From an uncultured Porphyromonadaceae bacterium (lineage in GTDB: Bacteria > Bacteroidota > Bacteroidia > Bacteroidales > Muribaculaceae): 36,263 nucleotides of DNA. Below the pieces are notes generated by a model, which was given only the letters and a program-made list of their open reading frames with translations, had not been told where the DNA came from and ran no database searches. Both the position numbers and the translations under genes were made by a program. Below are positions 1 to 7,677 of the stretch, one piece after another. The DNA is taken from assembly GCA_902491515.1 (NCBI GenBank), contig CABUIC010000029.1, forward strand, positions 1 to 36,263. Reading direction: 5' to 3'. Numbering within the stretch: position 1 is the stretch's first letter; every line of letters starts with the position of its first letter.

Positions 1-27
1 CAAAATATCTATGACTCTGGCAAACAA

Positions 28-60
28 TTAGTTGGATATTTTCTGAATATCCCTAACTAA
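28..60. repeat. Imperfect inverted repeat
   Basis: The arm TTAGTTGGATATT (28-40) is mirrored by AATATCCCTAACTAA (46-60) around a 5-nt loop, with a 2-nt bulge. No T-run follows on either strand, so an operator or an element end is as likely as a terminator. Its role is unknown. Confidence 0.5.
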
Positions 61-62
61 GG

Positions 63-86
63 CAAACTATTCCGCAAACTATTCCG
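63..86. repeat. Tandem 12-bp repeat, two exact copies
   Basis: CAAACTATTCCG occurs at 63-74 and again, immediately adjacent, at 75-86. A related GGCAAACAATTAG lies at 19-30. The block sits just upstream of the small-gene promoter and could be a regulatory site or a slippage product. Confidence 0.7.
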
Positions 87-117
87 CTCCTTCATTAGCA
101 TTTAGCGGTCTAAACAC

Positions 118-148
118 TTGTGTAATTTGGTATAAAGTTGAATCTTTG
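118..148 (+). promoter_or_regulatory. Promoter of the small gene at 176
   Basis: TTG at 118-120 and AATCTTTG at 141-148 are separated by 20 bp. This fits the Bacteroidetes -33/-7 pattern, with one mismatch in TAnnTTTG. Confidence 0.45.
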
Positions 149-175
149 TAAGGTATTATATAATAACTCCTTCTT

Positions 176-334
176 ATGGCACGACCGATTAAAGAATCCC
201 CCGAACTTCGAGGAAACGATGCGGTGAGATTTGAAACACTTATCTCTACCCCAAGACCTGTGTCCAAAGAGGAGAAGGAGCGGGCCCGCAAGGCCTATGA
301 AGTTATGAAATCTGTAAGCAATTCCCAGTGGTGA
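176..334 (+). CDS. Small hypothetical protein, antitoxin-like
   Basis: A 52-residue protein that starts MARPIKESPEL, is rich in charged residues, and has a helical basic/acidic C-terminal half (SKEEKERARKAYEVMK). From memory, Bacteroidales carry many 50-70 residue proteins starting MARPIK-TP-L that sit directly before a GNAT-type or other putative toxin gene. That makes an antitoxin the best guess; it is not shown by the sequence. No toxin-sized frame follows in the 210 bp before the next gene, so it would be an orphan. The surrounding DNA is much more AT-rich than the rest of the window and carries small repeats, as expected for a recently acquired or decaying segment. An upstream promoter-like pair supports expression. 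Confidence 0.55.
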   Translation: MARPIKESPELRGNDAVRFETLISTPRPVSKEEKERARKAYEVMKSVSNSQW

Positions 335-378
335 AATTCCAGATACGCAATACGGTAGTTATTATATTCAAATAAACA

Positions 379-400
379 GGGACGCGCCAATGGCGCTTCC
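379..400. repeat. Palindromic repeat, degenerate copy
   Basis: The arms GGACGCGCCA and TGGCGCTTCC flank one central base, with one mismatch between arms. It shares the GGGACGC shell with the two perfect copies at 23234-23254 and 23407-23426, so it belongs to the same REP-like family. Apart from this, the stretch 335-515 shows no gene. Confidence 0.6.
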
Positions 401-515
401 GCCACGAATGGGCGATTTGAATTTTTACACAACCTCCAAACCTTTATTCGCCAATTGCCCACAGCTGCTCTTTGTTTTTAGCATTTTTTAACCCCTCCAT
501 TTGGCCGCGACATTG

Positions 516-523
516 TAAATTTG
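516..523 (+). promoter_or_regulatory. -7 element for glmU-like/mutL operon
   Basis: TAAATTTG matches TAnnTTTG 23 bp before the ATG at 547. I see no TTG at the right distance upstream, so the -33 element is weak or absent. Confidence 0.45.
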
Positions 524-546
524 CATTCTGAACCCAAAGTACCCTT

Positions 547-1749
547 ATGAAAGAGACTGTTGTTGTATTTGACAATCCTGAAGTACACGCCAATCTGCTG
601 CCGCTGAGTTTCACGCGCCCTGTAGGCGCCCTGCGCTGCGGCATCGACACCATAGCCGAGAAATGGCAGCGTCTTCTCGACGCCGGAATTTATTTCCAGC
701 CATCCGAAGACTATCTCCTCCCTATATTCGGTGCCCCCGAAGAGGCACTCGCCGGCGAAGACACGCTCTATGTGGCCGGACACGTCATTCCAGACGCTGC
801 TCTTGCCGGCGCCGTGCGCTCGCTTGAGCGGGGTGTCGGGCTCTATGCCGTGACTTCCGAGGGCGAGGCTCCGGAGCTTATCGCGCGCCGAGGCCCGAAA
901 GAGACAGCCCGGAAGATGTACGGCGAGGACGACGAGGAAGGCGTTCTGGCCGTGACCCGTCTCTACCATCTCTTCCTCGTGAACGGCGGCATAATTGAAA
1001 GCGATTTCCGCGCCCTGACGGCCGGGCGACGGTCCGCTCCCATCCCGGAGGACAATACCGTGATCGGCGACCCCTCGCTCGTGTTCATCGAGGAAGGCGC
1101 GGAGGTTCACGGCTGTTTCCTCAACACCACAGGAGGCCCCATTTACTTCGGGCGGGAATCCACAGCCATGGAAGGCTCCATGCTCCGCGGCCCCCTCGCG
1201 CTCTGTGAACATGCCGTTATCAATATGGGCACAAAAGTGTATCCCGCCACGACGATAGGTCCCTGGTGCAAAGTCGGAGGTGAAATCAACAACGTGATTT
1301 TCCAGGCATATTCCAACAAGGCACACGACGGATTCCTCGGCAACGCCGTAATCGGCGAGTGGTGCAACCTCGGCGCCGGATGCGTGGCCTCGAACCTAAA
1401 GAACGACTACACGCCTATCAAGCTGTGGAACTATCCCTCGCACCGCTTCCTGAAGACGGGCCTCCAGTTCTGCGGCCTCATCATGGGCGACCACTCCAAA
1501 GCCGGAATCAACACGATGTTCAACACGGCCACCGTAGTCGGCGTGGGCGTCAACATCCACGGCGCCGGCTTCCCGCGCAACTTCGTGGCCTCGTTCACGG
1601 AAGGCGGACATGCCGGCAGCGATGATGTGGTGATGAGCAAGTTCTTCGACACGGCCCGGCGCGTCATGGCCCGCAGACACAAGGAGCTGACGCCCGAAAT
1701 GGAGAACATGCTCCTCGCCGTGCGCGAAATCGCCGAACAATACAAGTAA
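547..1749 (+). CDS. GlmU-like sugar nucleotidyltransferase/acetyltransferase
   Basis: 400 residues. The N-terminus (PLSFTRPVGALRCGIDTIAEKW) matches the alternative GlmU family of Bacteroidetes, which is annotated as UDP-GlcNAc diphosphorylase/glucosamine-1-phosphate N-acetyltransferase. This would supply UDP-GlcNAc for peptidoglycan and lipid A in the cytoplasm. From about residue 175 the protein shows left-handed beta-helix hexapeptide character (VIGDPSLVFIEEGAEVHG, then repeated [I/V]-G-x4 units through about residue 350), typical of acyltransferases. The N-terminal half lacks the canonical LAAG-GTRM motif of classical GlmU, so the uridylyltransferase role rests on family knowledge. The stop is one base before the mutL start, indicating co-transcription. 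The family call is confident; substrate specificity is inferred. Confidence 0.87.
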   Translation: MKETVVVFDNPEVHANLLPLSFTRPVGALRCGIDTIAEKWQRLLDAGIYFQPSEDYLLPIFGAPEEALAGEDTLYVAGHVIPDAALAGAVRSLERGVGLYAVTSEGEAPELIARRGPKETARKMYGEDDEEGVLAVTRLYHLFLVNGGIIESDFRALTAGRRSAPIPEDNTVIGDPSLVFIEEGAEVHGCFLNTTGGPIYFGRESTAMEGSMLRGPLALCEHAVINMGTKVYPATTIGPWCKVGGEINNVIFQAYSNKAHDGFLGNAVIGEWCNLGAGCVASNLKNDYTPIKLWNYPSHRFLKTGLQFCGLIMGDHSKAGINTMFNTATVVGVGVNIHGAGFPRNFVASFTEGGHAGSDDVVMSKFFDTARRVMARRHKELTPEMENMLLAVREIAEQYK

Positions 1750-1750
1750 G

Positions 1751-3664
1751 ATGGACAACAGCGACGTCATAAAACTGCTTCCCGACTCCGTAGCCAACCA
1801 GATAGCCGCGGGAGAGGTCATCCAGCGCCCGGCGTCCGTCATCAAGGAACTGGTTGAGAACGCCGTGGACGCCGGGGCGCACTCCATCAGCATAATCCTG
1901 AAGGACGCGGGGCGGACCCTCATACAGGTTGTCGACGACGGTTGCGGAATGTCGCCCTCGGATGCCCGCATGGCCTTCGAGCGCCATGCCACAAGCAAGA
2001 TATCCGCCGCCTCCGACCTCTACAGCCTCCACACCATGGGATTCCGCGGGGAGGCCCTGCCCTCCATCGCGGCAGTGGCACAGATAGACATGCGGACGAT
2101 GCGCCGCGACGACCCTACGGGATGCCGCGTGTGCATCTCGGAGTCGAAGTTCGAGGGCATAGAGCCCACGGCGACCGTCCCCGGAACGAACATCATGGTG
2201 AAGAACATATTCTTCCACATGCCCGCGCGGCGCAAATTCCTGAAAAAAGACTCCGTGGAGCTGAGCCACATCCTGCGGGAATTCGAGCGACTCGCGCTCG
2301 TGAACACCGACGTGGACTTCACCCTTATCCACAATGAGGTCACGCTCCACAAGTTCCAGCGCGGAACGCTCAAGCAGCGCATCTCCGACCTCTTCGGCAA
2401 GTCGCTCCCGGCACAGCTCGCCCCGCTTTCCACGGAGACCTCCCTCGTGAAAATCAGCGGATTCGTCGGAATGCCCTCCCAGGCCAAGAAACGCGGCTAC
2501 CAGCAGTTTTTCTTCGTGAACGGGCGCAATATGCGCCACCCCTTCTTCCACAAGGCTGTCATGGCGTGCTACGACCGCCTGATCGGCGCCGACTCCCAGC
2601 CCTCGTACTTCATCAACTTCGAGGTTGACCCGGCGAGCATCGATGTGAACATCCACCCGCAGAAGCACGAGATAAAGTTCGAGAACGAACAGGCCATATG
2701 GCAGATACTAACTGCCGCCATAAAGGAAACCTTAGGAAAGGTACAGGCCGCAGGCGCCCTCGATTTCGACACCCAGGACGCCCCGGACATCCCGATCTTC
2801 GACCCTGAAGCGGAAGATGCCAAGGGCCAGCCGAGGGTGGAAATCGATTCGGAATACAATCCCTTCGCCGAGGGCTTCAGGGAGAGGGAGGACCATGGTT
2901 CAGCCGAAGTCGGCGCAATGCGGAGTGTCCCGCCCCGCAAGACCGTGCCCCGGGACTGGGACAAGCTCTACGAGAATTTCAGCCGCGGACGGGAAAGCTC
3001 CTACGCCGAAGTCCGCTCGAGCGCCATCAACGAAAGCCCGGACACCCAGAGCGACGCCCTCTTCACAGCTTCTTCGCCCTCGTCGCCTGTGCAGGCCTCA
3101 GTGGCAATACAGCTCCGCGGAGCCTATATCGCCGCGCCCTGCGCCGCAGGCCTTATGCTCATCGACCAGCATCGCGCGCACGTGCGGATACTCTACGAGC
3201 GATTCATCGAAGCCCTCAAGGCCGGCCCCATACCCTCCCAGCAGCTCATTTTCCCCGAAACGCTCACCCTCTCCCCCTCCCAGAGCGCCACACTCTCCGC
3301 AATCGGCGACTCCGTAGCCGCCCTTGGCTTCGACCTCAGTTTCCTCGGCGACGCAACGTGGGCTATCAACGGCCAGCCGGCTCTCCCCGGCAACGCCTCG
3401 CCGACGCAGACAGTACTGGCCCTCATCGATGCCGCCACAGAAATCGCCGACATCGACGAAGCATCCACCGAGGAGCTTCTCCATCCCCTGGCCCTCGCCA
3501 TGGCCCGCAGCGCCGCCATACGCCACGGCCGCGTGCTCACCCCCCAGGAAATGGATTCCCTCGTGGCCGACCTTTTCCGCACCGCCTCGCCCGACCTCAC
3601 TCCCGGCGGACAGGCTATCATAGCAACCCTCGACAATGAAGCAATCCAGGCTCTTTTCCGCTGA
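1751..3664 (+). CDS. mutL: DNA mismatch repair protein MutL
   Basis: 637 residues, a usual MutL length. The N-terminal GHKL ATPase is intact: KELVENAVDAG (residues 32-42, catalytic E36 and Mg-binding N37), DDGCGM (62-67), ERHATSKI (about 78-85) and GFRGEAL (about 97-103). A variable linker lies at about 335-445, followed by a C-terminal dimerisation domain. In nuclease-competent MutL the latter carries DQHA-x2-E-x4-E. Here the site reads DQHRAHVRILYE (472-483), so the first metal-binding Glu is Val and the Ala is Arg. The protein probably couples MutS to downstream factors without nicking DNA itself. From memory, Bacteroidetes homologues look alike at this site. It lies 1 bp after the glmU-like gene, and its 3' end overlaps the next gene by 29 bp. 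Confidence 0.95.
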   Translation: MDNSDVIKLLPDSVANQIAAGEVIQRPASVIKELVENAVDAGAHSISIILKDAGRTLIQVVDDGCGMSPSDARMAFERHATSKISAASDLYSLHTMGFRGEALPSIAAVAQIDMRTMRRDDPTGCRVCISESKFEGIEPTATVPGTNIMVKNIFFHMPARRKFLKKDSVELSHILREFERLALVNTDVDFTLIHNEVTLHKFQRGTLKQRISDLFGKSLPAQLAPLSTETSLVKISGFVGMPSQAKKRGYQQFFFVNGRNMRHPFFHKAVMACYDRLIGADSQPSYFINFEVDPASIDVNIHPQKHEIKFENEQAIWQILTAAIKETLGKVQAAGALDFDTQDAPDIPIFDPEAEDAKGQPRVEIDSEYNPFAEGFREREDHGSAEVGAMRSVPPRKTVPRDWDKLYENFSRGRESSYAEVRSSAINESPDTQSDALFTASSPSSPVQASVAIQLRGAYIAAPCAAGLMLIDQHRAHVRILYERFIEALKAGPIPSQQLIFPETLTLSPSQSATLSAIGDSVAALGFDLSFLGDATWAINGQPALPGNASPTQTVLALIDAATEIADIDEASTEELLHPLALAMARSAAIRHGRVLTPQEMDSLVADLFRTASPDLTPGGQAIIATLDNEAIQALFR

Positions 3665-5225
3665 TTTCAGAATATTTGCCATCCTGATTCTGCTCATGCT
3701 TCCGGGAAGCCTCCCGAAGGCCCATGCGGCCATGAAAATAACGGACGTCGAAGTCGAGCGGCAACTGAGCACCCTCGACAAGGCCATAGGCCGGCGAGGC
3801 ACCTATCTCGCGCGTAAACAGGCTGTAATCGACTCACTTAGAGCCGCCCTGGACCTCTCGGAACCATCGTCGGAACAGCTGCTGCTACTGGGCCGCGAAT
3901 ACACCTCGTTCAACAACGACTCGGCACTCCATTACTACACTCTCGGGCGCAAGGGCGCCGCAACAAAGGCGGAACGCGACCGCTTTATCTGGAACATCGC
4001 CGCCCTCCTGCCTCTCGCAGGATTCTTCGAACAGGCCCAGGAACTCTACGAGAGCATCAATCCCGACTCCGTGGCTCCCGCGCTCCTGCCGTCATACTAT
4101 GAGTCAGGCCGCCAGATGCACAGCTTCATAAGCAGTTTCTACAAGAACTATTCCGCCGTGGATTCTCTGCACGTGGCGAAAACGCTCGAACTTCAGCAAA
4201 AGCTCCTCGAGGTACTCCCCAAGAATTCGCCCGAATACAAGCACAACCTCGGAGAATACTACCTTCTCACGGGGCAGAACGCGCGTGCGCGCCTGTTGCT
4301 TGAGGAAGTTTTCGACAACCCGGACCCTGAGGGCAAATTCCGCGCGCGGGCCGCCCACCATCTCTCGCACCTCTCGCTTTCCGACGGAGACCGGAACGGC
4401 TACCTTTACTATATGGCCGTGTCGGCTCTCTCGGACGTCTCGACGGCCACCCGCGAAGTGGCGTCCCTTCAGGAGCTGGGCTCGAGTCTCGGAGCAAGCG
4501 GCGACGTCGAGCGCGCCCACAACTATCTCTCGACAGCCCTTGCCAACGCCGTGGAGTGCGGAGCGGCCCTGCGTATGATCGACACATCCAAAGCCCTCCC
4601 CATCATCGAGCGCACCCACACCACAGACATCGAGCGATGGCAAAGGAGCATCCTCATCGTCGTGGGTATTCTCATACTTCTTCTAATCGGCCTGGGCGTG
4701 GCCATCAACCGCCTGCACGCCCAGATGAAAAAGCGCCGGCTCATGGAGCAGACCCTCATCGACGCCAACAAGACGAAAGAGGTGTACATAAGCCAGTTCC
4801 TGAGTCTTTGCTCAATCTATATGGACAAGCTGAACCAGCTCTGCAAGATAGTCAACCGCAAACTGACCGCCGGACAGGCGGAGGAACTGCACAGAATGAC
4901 AAAATCCGGAAAATTCGTCGAGGAACAGAGCAAGGAATTCTACGAAGTCTTCGACAATGCCTTCCTCCACATCTACCCCAACTTCATCGAGGACGTCAAC
5001 GCACTCCTGAAGCCCGAAAACAGGATAATACTCCGCGAAGGCGAACTTCTGAACACCGACCTGCGCATCCTGGCGTTCATGCGCCTCGGAATCGAGGACA
5101 GTCCCCGCATAGCTCAGGTGCTAAACTACTCGCTGAATACCATTTACGCCTACCGCAACCGGCTCAAGGCACGGGCCCTGAACCGCGACACCTTCGAGCA
5201 GGATGTGGCCAGTCTGGGCTCGTAA
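3636..5225 (+). CDS. DUF6377-type TPR/membrane/HTH regulator (paralogue 1)
   Basis: 529 residues. A signal peptide or N-terminal membrane segment (about 11-32) precedes a helical, TPR-like region (about 35-330). One transmembrane helix (about 337-357) is followed by a charged linker. The C-terminus contains LAFMRLGIEDSP and LNTIYAYRNRLKARA (about 478-513), which resembles a LuxR/GerE-type recognition helix. This is the architecture I associate with DUF6377 proteins of Bacteroidales: a one-component regulator with a periplasmic sensor and a cytoplasmic DNA-binding end. Target genes are unknown. The start lies 29 bp inside mutL in another frame and the signal peptide begins there, so the overlap looks real and implies translational coupling. 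A paralogue of nearly equal length lies at 7678-9264. A candidate small RNA follows directly. Confidence 0.85.
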   Translation: MKQSRLFSADFRIFAILILLMLPGSLPKAHAAMKITDVEVERQLSTLDKAIGRRGTYLARKQAVIDSLRAALDLSEPSSEQLLLLGREYTSFNNDSALHYYTLGRKGAATKAERDRFIWNIAALLPLAGFFEQAQELYESINPDSVAPALLPSYYESGRQMHSFISSFYKNYSAVDSLHVAKTLELQQKLLEVLPKNSPEYKHNLGEYYLLTGQNARARLLLEEVFDNPDPEGKFRARAAHHLSHLSLSDGDRNGYLYYMAVSALSDVSTATREVASLQELGSSLGASGDVERAHNYLSTALANAVECGAALRMIDTSKALPIIERTHTTDIERWQRSILIVVGILILLLIGLGVAINRLHAQMKKRRLMEQTLIDANKTKEVYISQFLSLCSIYMDKLNQLCKIVNRKLTAGQAEELHRMTKSGKFVEEQSKEFYEVFDNAFLHIYPNFIEDVNALLKPENRIILREGELLNTDLRILAFMRLGIEDSPRIAQVLNYSLNTIYAYRNRLKARALNRDTFEQDVASLGS

Positions 5226-5291
5226 CGCCTTATATAATTTTATATTCTTGAACTATTTCGCTTATATCAATTCGCTATCAATCAAATGTTT

Positions 5292-5327
5292 GCGCCAATA
5301 CAAATCTCTCAAATATTTATATTGCGC
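5292..5327. repeat. Inverted repeat before the small-RNA promoter
   Basis: GCGCCAATA (5292-5300) pairs with TATTGCGC (5320-5327) with one bulged base. No T-tract follows. It ends 9 bp before the -33 element of the next promoter, so it could be an operator or the 3' end of the upstream transcript. Confidence 0.4.
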
Positions 5328-5336
5328 TTGGACAGC

Positions 5337-5368
5337 TTGATTTTTCGGAAAATCTTGCCGTAACTTTG
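5337..5368 (+). promoter_or_regulatory. Promoter of candidate small RNA 1
   Basis: TTG (5337-5339), 21 bp, TAACTTTG (5361-5368). The segment from the TTG through CGTAACTTTGCATCGC closely matches the promoter at 28777-28807, including an internal TCGGAAA. Confidence 0.65.
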
Positions 5369-5372
5369 CATC

Positions 5373-5590
5373 GCAAAAAGTCGAAAGGCTAAAGAAATTC
5401 AGTTTTAGGGTTAGTATAGATTGTTAGTATTCAAAAAGACACCTTCTTACGGCTCTTCACACCCGACACATCGGAAACAGTGTGCGGAGTCCGAACAGAA
5501 AAAATGTGTTTTATGTTAGTTATGTAATTGTTTTAAGTCATTAAAACGCAGCAGGATCACTTCGTGAGAAGCGGTCCTGTCTTGTTTTTG
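5373..5590 (+). ncRNA. Candidate small RNA 1, after DUF6377 paralogue 1
   Basis: About 215 nt between a good promoter and a terminator, with no credible reading frame (longest AUG frame 7 codons). The first third is rich in UUAG (GTTTTAGGGTTAG, TTGTTAG). The middle forms a nested hairpin: CACAC (5458-5462) pairs with GTGTG (5480-5484), and CCGA (5463-5466) pairs with TCGG (5471-5474). It could be a trans-acting RNA or a long leader that terminates before the transporter gene. The transporter has its own promoter after the terminator, which favours an independent RNA. Confidence 0.5.
5552..5590 (+). terminator. Intrinsic terminator with GUGA tetraloop
   Basis: CAGGATCACTTC (5552-5563), loop GTGA, GAAGCGGTCCTG (5568-5579), then TCTTGTTTTTG. 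The stem has one G-U pair and one mismatch. The GNRA-type loop is identical to that of the terminator at 9514-9541. Confidence 0.75.
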
Positions 5591-5612
5591 GAGGGATATT
5601 TTGGTAATTTTG
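5582..5612 (+). promoter_or_regulatory. Promoter of the BASS transporter
   Basis: TTG (5582-5584), 20 bp, TAATTTTG (5605-5612). The -33 element lies inside the T-rich tail of the preceding terminator. Confidence 0.65.
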
Positions 5613-5629
5613 CACAATCAAACGAAGAA

Positions 5630-6562
5630 ATGAAAATCGCCTTAAGCCAACTCAAGCCCTGGATGATGCCAGTAGCGATGCTCACCGGAGCCGTATTTCA
5701 CGAACACATAAGCTCGCTCCAGCCCCTTGTGCCCTATCTGATATTCACGATGCTCCTGATTGCCTTCTGCAAGGTCAAGCCGTCGGAATTCCGCGTCACC
5801 TCCCTGTCGTGGAGCCTCCTCAGCATCCAGCTCGGCGGCTCGGCTGCCGTCTATCTCCTGCTCAGGGGCGCGGGCGCGGACCTGGCGCAGGCGGCATTCA
5901 TATGCATCCTCTGCCCGACAGCCACGGCCGCGCCCGTGGTGACGGGGATGCTCGGCGGAAATGTGGCACGCCTCGCGACATATTCCATCATCAGCAACAT
6001 TGCCGCCGCCATCGCGGCTCCGGCGTGTTTCGCGCTGATTGGCGTCCACTCGGAAATGTCCTTCCTTCAGGGGGTGGGCCTTATCGCGGCGAAGGTGGCG
6101 CCCCTCATTCTTCTGCCCCTGGCAATCGCGTTCTTCCTCTACTGGGCGGCTCCGGCCGTACACCGCAGGATAGCCCGCTACCAGGCAGTCTCGTTCTATC
6201 TATGGTCAGTCTCGCTGATTGTGGCCGTGGGCGGCTCGGTAAGCTACATCATGAGCGCCGACGCCTCGAAAATCCCTGAAATAATCCTTATCGCCCTTGT
6301 GGCGGGAGTAATCTGCGTCTTCCAGTTCGCAGTCGGAAGGAAAATCGGGAGGGCCTGCGGCGACAGGATAGCCGGCGCCCAGGGCCTCGCACAGAAAAAC
6401 ACCATCCTGGCAATATGGATGGCCCTGACCTATCTGAATCCCATATCCTCCGTCGGCCCCGCAGCCTATATCGTATGGCAGAACTCGATAAATTCCATGC
6501 AGCTCTACCTCAAGACGAAAAAAGACGCAAACATTAATCGGGCCCGGGACGTTAACAAATAA
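5630..6562 (+). CDS. Bile acid:sodium symporter (BASS/SBF)-like transporter
   Basis: 310 residues from the ATG at 5630. That start lies just after the -7 element, so the upstream in-frame ATG at 5564, which falls before the promoter, is rejected. About ten hydrophobic helices fill the inner-membrane protein. The CPTATAAPVVTGMLGGNVA stretch (about 105-123) resembles the conserved Ala/Pro/Gly-rich crossover helix of the BASS superfamily, and TYLNPISSVGPA near the C-terminus resembles the second one. Members import bile acids, pantothenate, pyruvate or other organic anions with sodium; the substrate here is unknown. The Crp/Fnr regulator begins 26 bp downstream and is probably on the same mRNA. 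Confidence 0.75.
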   Translation: MKIALSQLKPWMMPVAMLTGAVFHEHISSLQPLVPYLIFTMLLIAFCKVKPSEFRVTSLSWSLLSIQLGGSAAVYLLLRGAGADLAQAAFICILCPTATAAPVVTGMLGGNVARLATYSIISNIAAAIAAPACFALIGVHSEMSFLQGVGLIAAKVAPLILLPLAIAFFLYWAAPAVHRRIARYQAVSFYLWSVSLIVAVGGSVSYIMSADASKIPEIILIALVAGVICVFQFAVGRKIGRACGDRIAGAQGLAQKNTILAIWMALTYLNPISSVGPAAYIVWQNSINSMQLYLKTKKDANINRARDVNK

Positions 6563-6588
6563 AATATCCACCACATTCGACCGCAGCA

Positions 6589-7284
6589 ATGAGCAGCATG
6601 TTCGACCTACTTATCCAGCTACCCCTTTTCCAGGGCGTAAGCCGCGAATCTATGGAGTACATAGTAGGCGGCGCCAAATTTCATTTCCTAAAATTTCCCG
6701 AGGGGGAGACCATCCTCCGCGCCGGAGACACCTGCTCGCATGTCACCTTCGTAATTTCGGGCTCCGTCAGGTCGACAGTGGTCAACGCCAGCGGTTCCTT
6801 CGCCGTAGGCCAGACCCTGCGCGCCCCTGCCGTTCTCGCGCTCGATTTCCTCTTCGGCAAGCTCACAACCTACCCCGCGACTGTCATCGCCCTCGAGCCG
6901 ACGGGCATCCTCCAGATTTCCAAGGCCGATTACCTGAAAATCATCAATTCCGACCCCGTCTTCCTCTTCAATTACCTGAATCTGCTCAGCGTCAACGCGC
7001 AGAAGGCGCAGATAGGCATCCTCTCCCTCACCACCGGCGAAGTGGACGAGCGCATCGCCTTCTGGATTACGGCTCTCACACAGAAAGGAGGCGAAAACAT
7101 AGTGCTCACCTGCCGCTCGCGCGACCTGTGCTCGCTGTTCAACACCCCGCGCTCGATATTCTTCGCCGCCCTCGAATCGATGAAAGAGCGCGGACTCCTC
7201 GACTATTCAAACACCGAGTTGCGTATCCGCGACCGGCGCGCAATGCTCGGACTCCTCCATTACGCCACCGAACCTCCGGCATGA
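6589..7284 (+). CDS. Crp/Fnr-family transcriptional regulator
   Basis: 231 residues. A cyclic-nucleotide-binding-type beta barrel (about 10-125) contains FPEGETILRAGDTCSHVTFV and a VISGSV core. A long dimerisation helix follows (about 130-155). The C-terminal winged helix (about 160-225) includes CRSRDLCSLFNTPRSIFFAAL, the recognition region. The barrel lacks the cAMP-binding RxE/R pattern I would expect of true Crp, so the ligand is unknown, as is usual for Bacteroidetes members. It follows the transporter by 26 bp with no promoter between, so it may sense the imported compound or regulate that operon. An alternative start is the Met at residue 4 (6598). Confidence 0.85.
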   Translation: MSSMFDLLIQLPLFQGVSRESMEYIVGGAKFHFLKFPEGETILRAGDTCSHVTFVISGSVRSTVVNASGSFAVGQTLRAPAVLALDFLFGKLTTYPATVIALEPTGILQISKADYLKIINSDPVFLFNYLNLLSVNAQKAQIGILSLTTGEVDERIAFWITALTQKGGENIVLTCRSRDLCSLFNTPRSIFFAALESMKERGLLDYSNTELRIRDRRAMLGLLHYATEPPA

Positions 7285-7295
7285 GAATTCTTGAG

Positions 7296-7341
7296 ATAAA
7301 AAAAGCAAGGGCCTCTTCATCCCGAAGGGGCCCTTTGCTTT
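7296..7341 (-). terminator. Minus-strand intrinsic terminator
   Basis: Read on the minus strand, AAAGCAAAGGGCCCCTTC pairs with GAAGAGGCCCTTGCTTT across a short GGGAT loop and runs into TTTTTTTATC. The plus strand has no T-tail after the stem. It therefore ends a leftward transcript, although it could also stop rightward readthrough from the Crp/Fnr gene. Confidence 0.7.
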
Positions 7342-7456
7342 GCGACGATACCGCCGCTACTTGTCAAACTAAAATCTTAACCTTATAAAAAATCTTTTAC
7401 CTATCGTATGAATTTGCGCCGGGGAGAGCTTTTCAAGTCTCTTGTCCCGGATTCCG
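7296..7456 (-). ncRNA. Candidate minus-strand small RNA
   Basis: About 160 nt between a TAATTTTG element and a clear minus-strand terminator, with no plausible frame. Near the 5' end CCGGG (7446-7450) pairs with CCCGG (7419-7423), enclosing an inner AGAG/CTCT stem. The A/U-rich middle (AGGTAAAAGATTTTTTATAAGG, then TTTTAG) resembles part of the candidate RNA at 9413-9550. The terminator supports it more strongly than the promoter does. Confidence 0.42.
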
Positions 7457-7460
7457 ATTG

Positions 7461-7482
7461 CAAAATTAGTGCATCCCTGCAC
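7461..7482 (-). promoter_or_regulatory. -7 element and adjoining palindrome (minus strand)
   Basis: TAATTTTG on the minus strand (7468 to 7461) is a perfect TAnnTTTG. Directly upstream is the perfect inverted repeat GTGCATCCCTGCAC (7469-7482), placed where a repressor or activator would contact RNA polymerase. No TTG lies at the -33 position. Confidence 0.35.
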
Positions 7483-7500
7483 GCCGGCTCAGCGAATTGA

Positions 7501-7542
7501 GGTGAAATTTCAACCTGTATAGGGGTATAAGACAATTTCACC
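7501..7542. repeat. Inverted repeat between divergent units
   Basis: GGTGAAATT (7501-7509) and AATTTCACC (7534-7542) are perfect 9-bp arms 24 bp apart, centred about 75 bp upstream of the -33 element of the next gene. This is operator-like. Confidence 0.45.
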
Positions 7543-7596
7543 GCAATCATTCAAAGGTTTAACTTTTCCACAATATAAATAAAAATCTAAGGAATA

Positions 7597-7628
7597 TTTG
7601 GCGGAACGGAGGATTTGATGTATCTTTG
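7597..7628 (+). promoter_or_regulatory. Promoter of DUF6377 paralogue 2
   Basis: TTTG (7597-7600), 20 bp, TATCTTTG (7621-7628): a textbook Bacteroidetes promoter giving a leader of about 45 nt before the ATG at 7678. Confidence 0.75.
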
Positions 7629-7677
7629 CGCACACGGATACTGAAATCTATACCCCAAAGCCACCCTTCTTTTTTCC

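Noticed and set aside
5504..5527. Seven-codon frame ATG TGT TTT ATG TTA GTT ATG TAA inside candidate RNA 1
   Set aside because: Too short to separate from chance; noted only because a leader peptide cannot be strictly excluded.
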